A DNA stretch of 17,561 nt from Thiomicrorhabdus sp. (GTDB lineage Bacteria; Pseudomonadota; Gammaproteobacteria; Thiomicrospirales; Thiomicrospiraceae), in the NCBI GenBank assembly GCA_021648185.1, contig JAKITH010000010.1, forward strand, positions 1 to 17,561, in the 5' to 3' direction. Of the stretch, positions 1 through 7,037 are shown one piece after another (within the stretch, counting starts at the first letter, position 1; each line of letters begins with the position of its first letter). Position numbers and translations under genes: made by a program. Below the pieces are notes generated by a model. That model saw only the letters and a program-made list of their open reading frames with translations, had not been told where the DNA came from and ran no database searches.

Positions 1-816
1 ATCAGTTTAGGCGCCAGCTTGGAGATGGAAACCTTAGGCAGTCAAATTGGTAATGCCTTGTTTTTATCGGTGTTTGTATTGGTGGGGAACCCACTTATTG
101 TAATGGCCATTATGGGGTACATGGGCTATCGAAAACGCACTGGATTTTTGGCGGGGCTTACGGTGGCGCAAATTTCCGAATTCTCGTTGATTTTAGCCGC
201 TCTTGGGTTTAGCTTAGGCCACATTAACCAAGAAACCGTTGGGCTGGTGACCTTAGTGGGGTTGATTACCATTTCTGCCTCAACCTATATGATCTTGTAC
301 TCTCATAACCTTTACGGCTGGTTATCCCCATATTTGAGTGTGTTTGAGCGCAAAGTGGCCTATCGTGAAGTGGCATTAGATCAGCAAGAGACCGCTCAAC
401 CCGCCGAGATCATCGTGTTTGGTTTGGGGCGCTTTGGCATGGTGATCGCACAAACACTGCAACAGCAAGGGGTGAATGTATTGGCGGTGGACTTTGATCC
501 GTTGTTAATTAAACAGTCGTCAGAACATGGTGTGCCCACGCGTTATGGGGATGCAGAAGACCCCGAGTTTATTCGCAGCTTACCGCTTACAGAAGCAAGC
601 TGGGTGGTCAGTACGCTACGAGATCGTCATATCAATGTGGCGCTGTTTCACTCGTTAAAATCCAGCGACTTTAACGGTAAAGTCGCCTTAGCGGTCAACA
701 AGCCCTCTGAGAGGGAGAAATTTAACGCACTGGGGGTAGACATGGTGTTATTGCCCTACCACGACGCGGCAATGGAAACCGTACAGCGTTTACAGTCAGA
801 TAAGAATAAGGAGTGA
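1..816 (+). CDS. CPA2-type cation:proton antiporter, C-terminal part with TrkA-N domain (5' end outside window)
   Basis: The frame is open from base 1, so this is the 3' part of a longer gene; 271 codons are visible. Three hydrophobic segments at about residues 17-40, 50-72 and 79-101 are the last membrane helices of a KefB/YbaL-like exchanger. They are followed by a cytoplasmic Rossmann domain with the nucleotide-binding motif GLGRFG at 141-146 and an acidic residue ending strand 2 (VDFD, about 163-166), typical of TrkA-N/RCK_N. From family knowledge, such proteins export K+ or Na+ in exchange for H+ and are gated by NAD(H) or other ligands. No RCK_C domain follows, as in several CPA2 members. 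The next gene, a tandem Usp protein, starts 2 bases after the stop, and antiporter-Usp pairing is common. The transported ion cannot be told from this fragment. Confidence 0.85.
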   Translation: MSLGASLEMETLGSQIGNALFLSVFVLVGNPLIVMAIMGYMGYRKRTGFLAGLTVAQISEFSLILAALGFSLGHINQETVGLVTLVGLITISASTYMILYSHNLYGWLSPYLSVFERKVAYREVALDQQETAQPAEIIVFGLGRFGMVIAQTLQQQGVNVLAVDFDPLLIKQSSEHGVPTRYGDAEDPEFIRSLPLTEASWVVSTLRDRHINVALFHSLKSSDFNGKVALAVNKPSEREKFNALGVDMVLLPYHDAAMETVQRLQSDKNKE

Positions 817-818
817 TT

Positions 819-1778
819 ATGGCACAGCTAACCCATCTATTATTGGTTTCACAATCGACCGAGCATGAGCAAGCGTTGTTTGAATGGACGCTTGATTTTG
901 CCAAAAAACAGGGCGCTAAGGTCTCTGTTTTACGCGTATTGCCCGAAATGGATCACGGTATCTTTGCTTGGTTTGAAGGTGCGGTTCCAGATGACGTTAT
1001 CGCACGGCAAAAACAAGCGGCATTGGCGGAGTTTGAAGCGTGGTACAACCAAGCCAAAGAGAAAGGCGTGACGCTTCAACTTCAAGTTGAGTTTGGCAAA
1101 GTATTTTACCGCGCCATTCAATATGTATTAAATGAATCTGTGGATTGGGTCATTAAGCAAACCGACAAAGTCTCCCGCAGCTTAACCGCCCATATTTTTG
1201 ACAGCAATGATTTGCACCTGCTGCGAAAATGCCCTTGTCCCGTGCTACTGCATAAACATGGCGCACACTTGCCATTTAAAAAAATCATGGCCTGCGTGGA
1301 TGTTGATTTAGAGGCCGATTTAACCCAACCCACTGATTTTAATCAAACCATTTTAAACACCGCATTAAGGGTGGTAGAACAAGACAATGCTCATTTAGAA
1401 GTGCTTCACGCTTGGCAGGCCGAGACCGAGCATTTAGTGCGTTACTGGAACAGCGATCTGTCCGAAAAAGACCTGTTTCAATTTAGAGAGAGCGTACGTA
1501 CCCAACACTTAAACGCCATAGAAGTTGAAATAAACGCTTTGAAGGCTACTAACGTAACAATGGAACCCGTTCTACCCAAAGGCAAAGCGGAGGAAGTAAT
1601 TCCGCCCATCGTAGAACACCATCAAGTGGATTTATTGGTCTTGGGAACCCTAGGTCGTCACGGACTGCCCGGCATCATTATCGGCAACACCTCCGAATCC
1701 ATTCTTGAGCAAGTCAACTGCTCGGTATTGGCATTGAAGCCAAATGACTTTATCTCACCTGTGAAGCCGAGTTTCTAG
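819..1778 (+). CDS. Tandem universal stress protein, UspE-like
   Basis: A 319-residue soluble protein made of two Usp (HUP-fold) domains, the size of E. coli UspE (about 316). The N-terminal half holds the UspE-like segment HLLRKCPCPVLL. The C-terminal half has the ATP-binding Usp signature G-x2-G-x9-G-(S/T), seen as GTLGRHGLPGIIIGNT, after an EEVIPPI segment also typical of UspE. From family knowledge it acts in the cytoplasm in stress resistance; the exact activity is unclear. I chose the ATG at 819 because AAGGAG at 808-813 sits 5 bases upstream; a GTG at 813 overlapping the previous stop lies inside that ribosome site. It is probably co-transcribed with the antiporter. Its stop codon lies inside a CTAG that forms the left border of a MITE-like element. 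Confidence 0.88.
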   Translation: MAQLTHLLLVSQSTEHEQALFEWTLDFAKKQGAKVSVLRVLPEMDHGIFAWFEGAVPDDVIARQKQAALAEFEAWYNQAKEKGVTLQLQVEFGKVFYRAIQYVLNESVDWVIKQTDKVSRSLTAHIFDSNDLHLLRKCPCPVLLHKHGAHLPFKKIMACVDVDLEADLTQPTDFNQTILNTALRVVEQDNAHLEVLHAWQAETEHLVRYWNSDLSEKDLFQFRESVRTQHLNAIEVEINALKATNVTMEPVLPKGKAEEVIPPIVEHHQVDLLVLGTLGRHGLPGIIIGNTSESILEQVNCSVLALKPNDFISPVKPSF

Positions 1779-1940
1779 GAGCCTGTCTGAGAACTAGAAT
1801 CGTAACGAAAATCACAGAAACGTTATAAGGTGAGTTTATCAAAAAAGGCGAATAGCACGGCTATTTAACGACTTTGATAAGCTCAGATTATGATGTTTAT
1901 GGGTTTGCAGTCGGTTTTTAGTTCTCAGACAGACTCCTAG
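1775..1940. mobile_element. MITE-like palindromic element with CTAG target duplications
   Basis: The core, 1779-1936 (158 bp), is bounded by inverted repeats of 18 bases: GAGCCTGTCTGAGAACTA at 1779-1796 matches the complement of 1919-1936 with one mismatch. CTAG flanks both sides (1775-1778, 1937-1940) and reads as a 4-bp target duplication. The interior is also largely self-complementary, for example TGAGTTTATCAAA against TTTGATAAGCTCA, with a small AATAGC/GCTATT hairpin at the centre, so the whole unit could fold into one long hairpin. No coding frame is present. The GAGCCTGTCTGA-type ends and a YTAR-like 4-bp target fit non-autonomous derivatives of IS5-group elements, which is an inference without a search. 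It lies between convergent uspE-like and mazF genes and may also help end transcription, although no T-tract follows a stem. Confidence 0.7.
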
Positions 1941-1953
1941 GTGTGGACTTATT

Positions 1954-2259
1954 TTATTGAAGCATTTCGATTAAGGTCGCGTGCCAAATTTTAGAATCAA
2001 TATGCCCTAACTTCTTTTTGAGGCGCTGTTTATCGACGCTTCTAATTTGATCGAGTAAAATACGTGCGGGTTTTTGTTTAAAAATGAGTTCGGGGCGACA
2101 GCCTAATGTTTGGCCTTTGGAGGTGATGGGAGCGATTAAAACCCTAGGAAGGGCGTCGTTCAGGTCGTTAGGAGATATGATTAAACAAGGGCGTGTTTTT
2201 TGAATTTCAGTGCCGATGGTTGGGTCTAATATAACCCAGTAAACATCACCGCGTTTCAC
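1954..2259 (-). CDS. mazF: MazF/PemK-family endoribonuclease toxin
   Basis: A 101-residue protein beginning MKRGDVYWVILDPTIGTE, followed by KTRPCLIISPN and later RVLIAPITSK. This is the standard MazF/PemK core: the RGDVYW strand, the RP pair and the conserved SPN and T-S positions of the RNase site. From family knowledge, MazF cuts single-stranded RNA at short sequence motifs and is held inactive by MazE. The length is normal and the frame intact. I prefer the GTG at 2259, which overlaps the antitoxin stop as GTGA and has GAGGAG 8 bases upstream. A GTG at 2268 in the same frame leaves no room for a ribosome site. The overlap implies translational coupling to mazE. Confidence 0.9.
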   Translation of the reverse strand: MKRGDVYWVILDPTIGTEIQKTRPCLIISPNDLNDALPRVLIAPITSKGQTLGCRPELIFKQKPARILLDQIRSVDKQRLKKKLGHIDSKIWHATLIEMLQ

Positions 2260-2498
2260 CAGTCCCACTCCTCAAGTTCTGTTTCTGTTTCGGTCATGTT
2301 TTTTAACGGCACGTCATCTTTAGAGGCGCTATAGCCATCAAACCAGCCATGGCGTAACGAAGGCGCAATGGGTCGTATAATAAGTTCATTATTTTTGACT
2401 TCCATTTCAATGTTTTTTTCAAGTTGTAATGCATTTAAAATGGCAGAAGGAATAATAACGCCTTTTGAATTACCAATTTTTCGGATAGTCGTTTGCAT
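2256..2498 (-). CDS. mazE: MazE-type antitoxin with AbrB/SpoVT fold
   Basis: 80 residues. The N-terminus MQTTIRKIGNSKGVIIPSAIL is the swapped-hairpin AbrB/MazE DNA-binding domain, with the characteristic GNSKGVIIP turn. The C-terminal third is acidic (TETETELEEWDW), as expected for the flexible tail that blocks MazF. From family knowledge it neutralises MazF and, alone or with it, represses its own promoter. GGAGG at 2509-2513 lies 10 bases before the ATG, and mazF overlaps the stop codon, so the two are one operon. The promoter and a perfect dyad lie immediately upstream. Confidence 0.9.
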   Translation of the reverse strand: MQTTIRKIGNSKGVIIPSAILNALQLEKNIEMEVKNNELIIRPIAPSLRHGWFDGYSASKDDVPLKNMTETETELEEWDW

Positions 2499-2522
2499 TT
2501 AAACTGCCTCCATAACTCAATA

Positions 2523-2547
2523 AATGTAATAACAAAATTATTACATT
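2523..2547. promoter_or_regulatory. Likely MazE/MazEF operator: perfect 10-bp dyad
   Basis: AATGTAATAA at 2523-2532 and TTATTACATT at 2538-2547 are perfect inverted repeats separated by 5 bases. The dyad lies 25-49 bases upstream of mazE and covers the predicted -10 region, the arrangement expected for autorepression by an AbrB-fold antitoxin. Assignment to MazE is an inference from position and symmetry. Confidence 0.6.
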
Positions 2548-2565
2548 ATAAGAATGTGAAGTCAA
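2537..2565 (-). promoter_or_regulatory. Predicted sigma-70 promoter of mazEF
   Basis: Read on the minus strand, TTGACT (2560-2565) is followed after 17 bases by AATAAT (2537-2542), each one mismatch from consensus. A perfect TATAAT also lies at 2545-2550 but has no -35 at proper spacing. The -10 is inside the dyad, so a bound repressor would block it. The -35 starts 11 bases past the stop of the upstream oxidoreductase-like gene. Confidence 0.55.
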
Positions 2566-2575
2566 CGGAAGGACG

Positions 2576-3340
2576 TTATTTTGAGTCTGCAATCTCTCGT
2601 AATGTCGGTACGCTTAGTTTTGCTTGATCTGCTAGCGTAATGGCGCGAGCAAGGCGTGCGGGGGCGGAACGTCCCATGCAGCCATGTTGTGGATCGCCGT
2701 TAAAGGCTTCCATTAACCCTTCCATCAGTTGGCTTCGGTCATTGGTTTGCTCGGTTAACCAGTCTTGAATATCGAGTACGTCATTGGCGACGGCTTGCAT
2801 AAGCTCTGGGTGTTGTTGGGCGAGTTGTTCGACATTACCACCTACTTTAAGACCCGCAATATTGGTGGTTAAGATGTAGAGGTTTTTGCGAACCAGTTCG
2901 TAAATCAGCTCTTCTTTTGAGTCAATAATAAAGCTCGGAAGGTCGAGAGTGGCCAAGGCATCGAAAACCAATTTTTTGTGTTTGCCATAAACAGGCGTGG
3001 GGATGACCACTTTACTGTCCATGCCTTTTTTCTTTTCAAACCAAACGGATATCACGGTTGGTTCTTCTATTTTAGCGGCTTTCCAGTCGCGCGGTAACAG
3101 CTCATTTTGCAGTAAAATAAGGTTGTCTTTCCATTCTTTAGGCAGTGTTGCGAGTACATTGGGCAGATCGGCTTCGCCTACAGACACTAAGACGGCGGTG
3201 GGGGTTGGAATGTCTTGGGCAACGGCTTGCATTGACATGGTGCGATTGATGCCTTGAACGGGGTAGCCTAATTTTAAAAAACCTCGGGCAAACACACTGC
3301 CGAGTTCACCAAGTCCAATCACGATAATAGGGTCTTTCAT
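2576..3340 (-). CDS. Rossmann-fold NAD(P)-binding protein, possible ketopantoate-reductase-like oxidoreductase
   Basis: 254 residues. It opens with a dinucleotide-binding motif, IIVIGLGELGSVFARGF, with glycines at 9, 11 and 14. A second strand ends in GINRT, where a basic residue could favour NADP(H). The C-terminal half is predicted helical and ends with GRSAPARLARAITLADQAKL, loosely resembling the helical dimerisation domain of ketopantoate reductase-like and 6-phosphogluconate dehydrogenase-like enzymes. I see the fold but cannot name a substrate. A possible ribosome site AAGGA lies about 9 bases before the ATG. It is divergent from the gene at 3462 and followed on the same strand by mazEF, which has its own promoter. 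Confidence 0.65.
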   Translation of the reverse strand: MKDPIIVIGLGELGSVFARGFLKLGYPVQGINRTMSMQAVAQDIPTPTAVLVSVGEADLPNVLATLPKEWKDNLILLQNELLPRDWKAAKIEEPTVISVWFEKKKGMDSKVVIPTPVYGKHKKLVFDALATLDLPSFIIDSKEELIYELVRKNLYILTTNIAGLKVGGNVEQLAQQHPELMQAVANDVLDIQDWLTEQTNDRSQLMEGLMEAFNGDPQHGCMGRSAPARLARAITLADQAKLSVPTLREIADSK

Positions 3341-3461
3341 CTCTTTATTCCTTTTGGGGATTAGGGGGGTTACTTTGCATGAAATGCACCAAAATAGCCC
3401 ATTTATAAGTGGGGTTTTCGAGTAAAATGGGTAATAAATTAAATGAGTGGGAATCTTAGCA

Positions 3462-3842
3462 ATGAATGAGCAAAAAGCAAAATTTACTTGGCACTACTAT
3501 GTAATGGCATCCGGTGCATTATTGGCGATGTTGGCGGCTACGTTGGGTTCGGTAAGTGGTGTGATTACGGGATTGTCTTTGTCGTTGGTGAGCTTGACTC
3601 GTTTACCCCTTAAGACACCAACGCGTTTGGCGTTTATGGCGGCTTTTGTGGGGCTGTATGTGTTTTCGTTTCCAGATCCAGATGTGGTGCGTGAAAAAAT
3701 GGAGGGGCAACATATTCCAATGGATCCCGCGTTGAAAGAGTCTTTAATGAATCCGAGTCGTAATGCTGAAATGTCGGCGCCTCCTGTTTCAGAGTCACCT
3801 GCGGTGGCGGAACCCGATGTGGAGCTGGTAGCACCAAAGTAG
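3462..3842 (+). CDS. Small membrane protein of unknown function
   Basis: 126 residues from the ATG at 3462; a GTG at 3447 is an alternative start. Two hydrophobic stretches (about residues 12-43 and 53-69) are followed by a hydrophilic tail rich in Pro, Glu, Ser and Val, with SAPPVSESPAVAEPDVELVAPK at the end. Two membrane segments with a disordered C-terminal tail are therefore likely. I recognise no family. It ends 7 bases before the DtxR-family gene and is probably the first gene of the run that continues through ntrB and ntrC. No strong Shine-Dalgarno is visible; the closest is GTGGGA about 10 bases before the ATG. Confidence 0.6.
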   Translation: MNEQKAKFTWHYYVMASGALLAMLAATLGSVSGVITGLSLSLVSLTRLPLKTPTRLAFMAAFVGLYVFSFPDPDVVREKMEGQHIPMDPALKESLMNPSRNAEMSAPPVSESPAVAEPDVELVAPK

Positions 3843-3849
3843 AAACGGT

Positions 3850-4542
3850 ATGAGTGCCATGAATTCTAAAGCGTTAGAAGATTATTTAAAAATTATTTAT
3901 AAACTCGAAAGCTCACCCCTTTCGGGTAAGGGGGTACAAACCTCTTCCATTGCAGAACGACTGTCGATCTCTCAAGCATCAGTTTCTAATATGCTGAAAA
4001 AACTGGCGGAAAAAAACCTCATTGAATACCTGCCTTACTATGGCGTAACCTTAACGCTTACGGGTCGAAAAGTCGCATTAACTATCGTACGTAAACATCG
4101 GATTTTAGAGCAGTATTTGGTGGAGCGATTGGGGTATTCTTGGGATGAAGTGGATGCGGAAGCAGAAGTATTAGAGCACTCCATTTCAGATAAACTGGCA
4201 AATCGAATGTGGGAGGTGTTGGGCAAGCCTACGCATGACCCCCATGGTTCGCCCATTCCTTCAGAAGCTGGCGAGGTCACTGAGTGTGTATTAAGTTCGT
4301 TGTCTGAGGTAAAGGTGGGGCAGTCGGTGGTGCTAAGACGCATCAAAAACCGTACGCCAGAAGAGTTACGTTATTTGGCTTCTATTGGGTTAATAACGGG
4401 CGCACGTGTAAAGATGAAACAGTGTGCGCCCGCCAAGGGCCCTTTTAAGGTGTTGATTAATGAGGCAACGGAGCAGGTCATTGATTATCAGTTGGCAACG
4501 TTTTTAATGGTCGATTTAGGACGCGAGGCGCATGCACAATAA
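3850..4542 (+). CDS. DtxR/MntR-family metal-dependent transcriptional regulator
   Basis: 230 residues. An N-terminal winged helix (about 8-75) has a recognition region SISQASVSNMLKKLAEKNLIEY. The metal-binding and dimerisation domain (about 76-125) follows, and a C-terminal FeoA/SH3-like domain (about 152-225) completes the full-length DtxR architecture. Residues D11, H83, E106, E109 and H110 align by eye with the MntR ligands D8, H77, E99, E102 and H103, while MntR E11 is a lysine here (K14). The DtxR cysteine ligand is replaced by E106, which points toward Mn2+ or mixed Mn/Fe sensing; this is an inference. From family knowledge, the metal-bound dimer represses uptake genes. An alternative in-frame ATG lies at 3859. 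Its end overlaps ntrB by 11 bases, so translation is probably coupled. No metal transporter is adjacent. Confidence 0.87.
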   Translation: MSAMNSKALEDYLKIIYKLESSPLSGKGVQTSSIAERLSISQASVSNMLKKLAEKNLIEYLPYYGVTLTLTGRKVALTIVRKHRILEQYLVERLGYSWDEVDAEAEVLEHSISDKLANRMWEVLGKPTHDPHGSPIPSEAGEVTECVLSSLSEVKVGQSVVLRRIKNRTPEELRYLASIGLITGARVKMKQCAPAKGPFKVLINEATEQVIDYQLATFLMVDLGREAHAQ

Positions 4543-5587
4543 AGACAGTGTTTTCTATCAAGATATGCTGGAGGGCATGGTTACTTCGGTCATTTGGGTG
4601 GCTCAGGATGAGACGATCCAGTACATGAACAGTGCGGCGGGTGAGTTGTTTCAAATAAGCCCTCATCGATTATTTTGCCAAAAATGGACGGTGTTGCTTC
4701 CCGGTTTGATGGCGGACATTCACCAAGCGGCTGAAAAAAAAATAACCATTCATGAATACACCATTGTGGTGGCAGGACAAGAAGGTGTGCGAGTGAGCTG
4801 CACGGTGTCACCGTATGATATTCAGGGGGTGTTGGGTTGGTTGATTGAAATATATAATACTGAACGACATCATCGAATTGTGGAAGAGGATGAGCGTTGG
4901 CATCAGTATGAGGCAGGAAACTTACTGGTCAAAACCTTAGCGCATGAGGTTAAAAACCCTTTGGCAGGTATTTTAGGTGCCACACAATTGTTGCAAAAAC
5001 GTCACCAGCCTGGCGACCGAGATTTGGTATTTTTAGAGGTTATTTCAAAAGAGGTTTTGCGTTTAACCAATTTGGTGGATCGAATGCTTGGGCCTAAGAA
5101 TATGCAACAGAAAGAGTGGCATAATATTCATGAGTTGATTCGTTATGTATTGCAGATAGTGGGGGGGGAAAAACCGAGCAATATTTTTATTAAGCAGGAT
5201 TATGACCCCAGTATTCCCGACGTACTCATTGATTTTGAGGCGATGGTGCAAGCACTGTTAAACTTGGTTAAAAACGCCATTCAAGCGATGGAGCGATACG
5301 GTGGACTGCTCACCATTAAAACCCGCATTGAGCACAAATTTACACTGGGCGCCAACACGCATCCATTGGTGGCCGTTATTAGTGTTATGGATGAGGGTGA
5401 AGGCATTCCCGAATCGGTGTTTGACTCCATTTTTTACCCGATGGTGAGCAGCAAGCAAGAGGGAACGGGGTTGGGACTGTCGGTTTCACAAAATATTTTG
5501 CGTAATCATGATGGCTTGATAGTGGCTGAAAGCACGCCGGGCAGTACGGTTTTTCACGTCTACTTGCCGTTGAAGAAGGATACATAA
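4532..5587 (+). CDS. ntrB: Nitrogen-regulation sensor histidine kinase NtrB (GlnL)
   Basis: 351 residues, normal for NtrB. No membrane segment is seen, so it is cytoplasmic. A PAS domain (about 8-115) precedes the dimerisation region with H-box LAHEVKNPLAGILGATQLL (phospho-acceptor His138). The HATPase_c domain has N-box NLVKNAIQAM (244-253), G1 DEGEGIP (287-293) and G2 GTGLGLS (311-317). From family knowledge it autophosphorylates and passes phosphate to NtrC under nitrogen limitation, and P-II switches it to phosphatase action. It overlaps the metal regulator by 11 bases and ends 2 bases before ntrC. A run of eight G at 5161-5168, codons 210-213 between H-box and N-box, is in frame as given but prone to slippage. 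Confidence 0.93.
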   Translation: MHNKDSVFYQDMLEGMVTSVIWVAQDETIQYMNSAAGELFQISPHRLFCQKWTVLLPGLMADIHQAAEKKITIHEYTIVVAGQEGVRVSCTVSPYDIQGVLGWLIEIYNTERHHRIVEEDERWHQYEAGNLLVKTLAHEVKNPLAGILGATQLLQKRHQPGDRDLVFLEVISKEVLRLTNLVDRMLGPKNMQQKEWHNIHELIRYVLQIVGGEKPSNIFIKQDYDPSIPDVLIDFEAMVQALLNLVKNAIQAMERYGGLLTIKTRIEHKFTLGANTHPLVAVISVMDEGEGIPESVFDSIFYPMVSSKQEGTGLGLSVSQNILRNHDGLIVAESTPGSTVFHVYLPLKKDT

Positions 5588-5589
5588 AT

Positions 5590-7023
5590 ATGGCTATAAA
5601 CTCAGAAACACCCCCCGTTGTTTGGATTGTGGATGATGATGCATCCATTCGCTGGGTGCTGGAAACCGCTTTAGAGGACAAACCTTATGAGGTAAAGGTG
5701 TTTGAGTCGCCTTTGCATGCGTTAAAAACCTTTGATGTCTTGCCGCCTACGGTGGTGATTAGTGATGTACGCATGCCAGACATGGATGGACTCACGTTTA
5801 TGGAGGCGATTCATGAGCGGGATAAAAAAATTCCAGTGATTATTATGACCGCTCATGCCGATTTAAATACCGCGGTTAAATCGTTTCAAAGTAAGGCGTT
5901 TGAATATTTACCCAAGCCGTTTGACATTGATGAAGCCATTGGATTGGTCGATAGGGCGATTAAACGTTCGCTTTCGGGCGGCATTTCTCGAGCTAAGAAA
6001 ATCCAAAAAACTGAGAAACAGCCTTTAAATATTATTGGTGCCGCACCGGCTATGCAAGAGGTGTTTCGTATTTTGGGGCGGGTCGCGCAACTGGATGTAA
6101 CCGTATTAATTAACGGTGAAACTGGCACGGGTAAAGAGCTGGTCGCGCAAGCATTGCATGAGTTAAGCCCAAGAGCGGATGCGCCCTTTGTGGCATTAAA
6201 TACGGCCGCTATTCCAAGAGATTTATTGGAGTCTGAACTGTTTGGCCATGAAAAAGGGTCGTTCACAGGTGCGCACTCACAACGCATTGGTCGCTTTGAA
6301 GAGGCCAATGGCGGAACGCTGTTTTTAGATGAAATAGGCGACATGCCTGTTGATTTGCAAACCCGTTTATTACGGGTGTTAAACGATGGCGTTTTTTATC
6401 GGGTGGGCGGCAGAACCCCTGTTACGACCGATGTGCGTATTGTGGCGGCGACGCATCAAAATATGGAGCAGTTGGTGAGTGAAGGCCGTTTTCGAGAAGA
6501 CTTACTATACCGTTTAAACATCATTCGCATTAAAGTGCCCGCTTTACGGGAGCGCCAAGAAGACGTTCCGCTGTTACTGCGTTTTTACATGGAAAAAGAG
6601 GCGCAAGCGTTGGGGCTAGAAGAGAAGGTGATTAGCCCAAAAGTAGAACAGTTTTTATCAAACTTACCCTGGCCGGGTAATGTTCGCCAGTTAAAAAGTT
6701 TATGCACGTGGTTGACGATCATGGCGCCTGACAAAACGGTTCACATGGAAGACTTGCCTTTGGAATTAACACACCCTGTGGGATCCCAAGTGATGGAGGC
6801 CGGTTCAGATCAGTGGGAGTTGGGGTTACAGCAGTGGTCGGAGCAGTTTTTACAAAGTGGCCGAGAAGGGTTGCATACGTGTGCAGAAGCCATGTTTGAA
6901 AAAGTATTGATTCAATCGGCACTCAAAGCCAGTCACAATCACCGCCAAAAAGCCGCCATTTTATTGGGATGGGGGCGTAATACCTTAACCCGAAAAATTC
7001 AGTCGTTAGGGCTGGAAGAGTAA
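5590..7023 (+). CDS. ntrC: Nitrogen-regulation response regulator NtrC (GlnG), sigma-54 activator
   Basis: 477 residues with all three NtrC domains. The receiver (about 10-125) has acidic DDD at 15-17, phospho-acceptor Asp59 in ISDVRMPDMDG and Lys109 in LPKPFD. The AAA+ domain (about 150-385) has Walker A GETGTGKE (176-183), the sigma-54 contact loop as GSFTGA (223-228, Ser for the usual Ala) and Walker B GGTLFLDEIGD (241-251). A Fis-type helix-turn-helix ends the protein (KAAILLGWGRNTLTRKIQSLG). From family knowledge, phosphorylated NtrC oligomers drive sigma-54 promoters for nitrogen assimilation. AAGGA about 9 bases before the ATG lies within the end of ntrB. glnA, often beside this pair, is not in the window. 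Confidence 0.95.
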   Translation: MAINSETPPVVWIVDDDASIRWVLETALEDKPYEVKVFESPLHALKTFDVLPPTVVISDVRMPDMDGLTFMEAIHERDKKIPVIIMTAHADLNTAVKSFQSKAFEYLPKPFDIDEAIGLVDRAIKRSLSGGISRAKKIQKTEKQPLNIIGAAPAMQEVFRILGRVAQLDVTVLINGETGTGKELVAQALHELSPRADAPFVALNTAAIPRDLLESELFGHEKGSFTGAHSQRIGRFEEANGGTLFLDEIGDMPVDLQTRLLRVLNDGVFYRVGGRTPVTTDVRIVAATHQNMEQLVSEGRFREDLLYRLNIIRIKVPALRERQEDVPLLLRFYMEKEAQALGLEEKVISPKVEQFLSNLPWPGNVRQLKSLCTWLTIMAPDKTVHMEDLPLELTHPVGSQVMEAGSDQWELGLQQWSEQFLQSGREGLHTCAEAMFEKVLIQSALKASHNHRQKAAILLGWGRNTLTRKIQSLGLEE

Positions 7024-7037
7024 AGGAAGGATGTTGA

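Noticed and set aside
1954..2498. Defence island around mazEF
   Set aside because: Neighbours are housekeeping genes and no restriction, abortive-infection or integrase gene is present, so it is treated as an ordinary chromosomal toxin-antitoxin pair.
3376..3430. Dyads upstream of 3462 (TGCAT/ATGCA and CCCATTT/AAATGGG) as a DtxR operator
   Set aside because: Both are short and do not resemble a known DtxR or MntR box; chance is a sufficient explanation.
3515..3535. Possible sigma-54 -24/-12 element (TGGCAT...TGC)
   Set aside because: It lies inside a coding region and the GG-to-GC spacing is 8 rather than 10 bases.
5886..6344. 152-codon open frame on the minus strand
   Set aside because: It lies wholly antisense to the AAA+ part of ntrC, whose motifs are intact, and its translation shows no domain.
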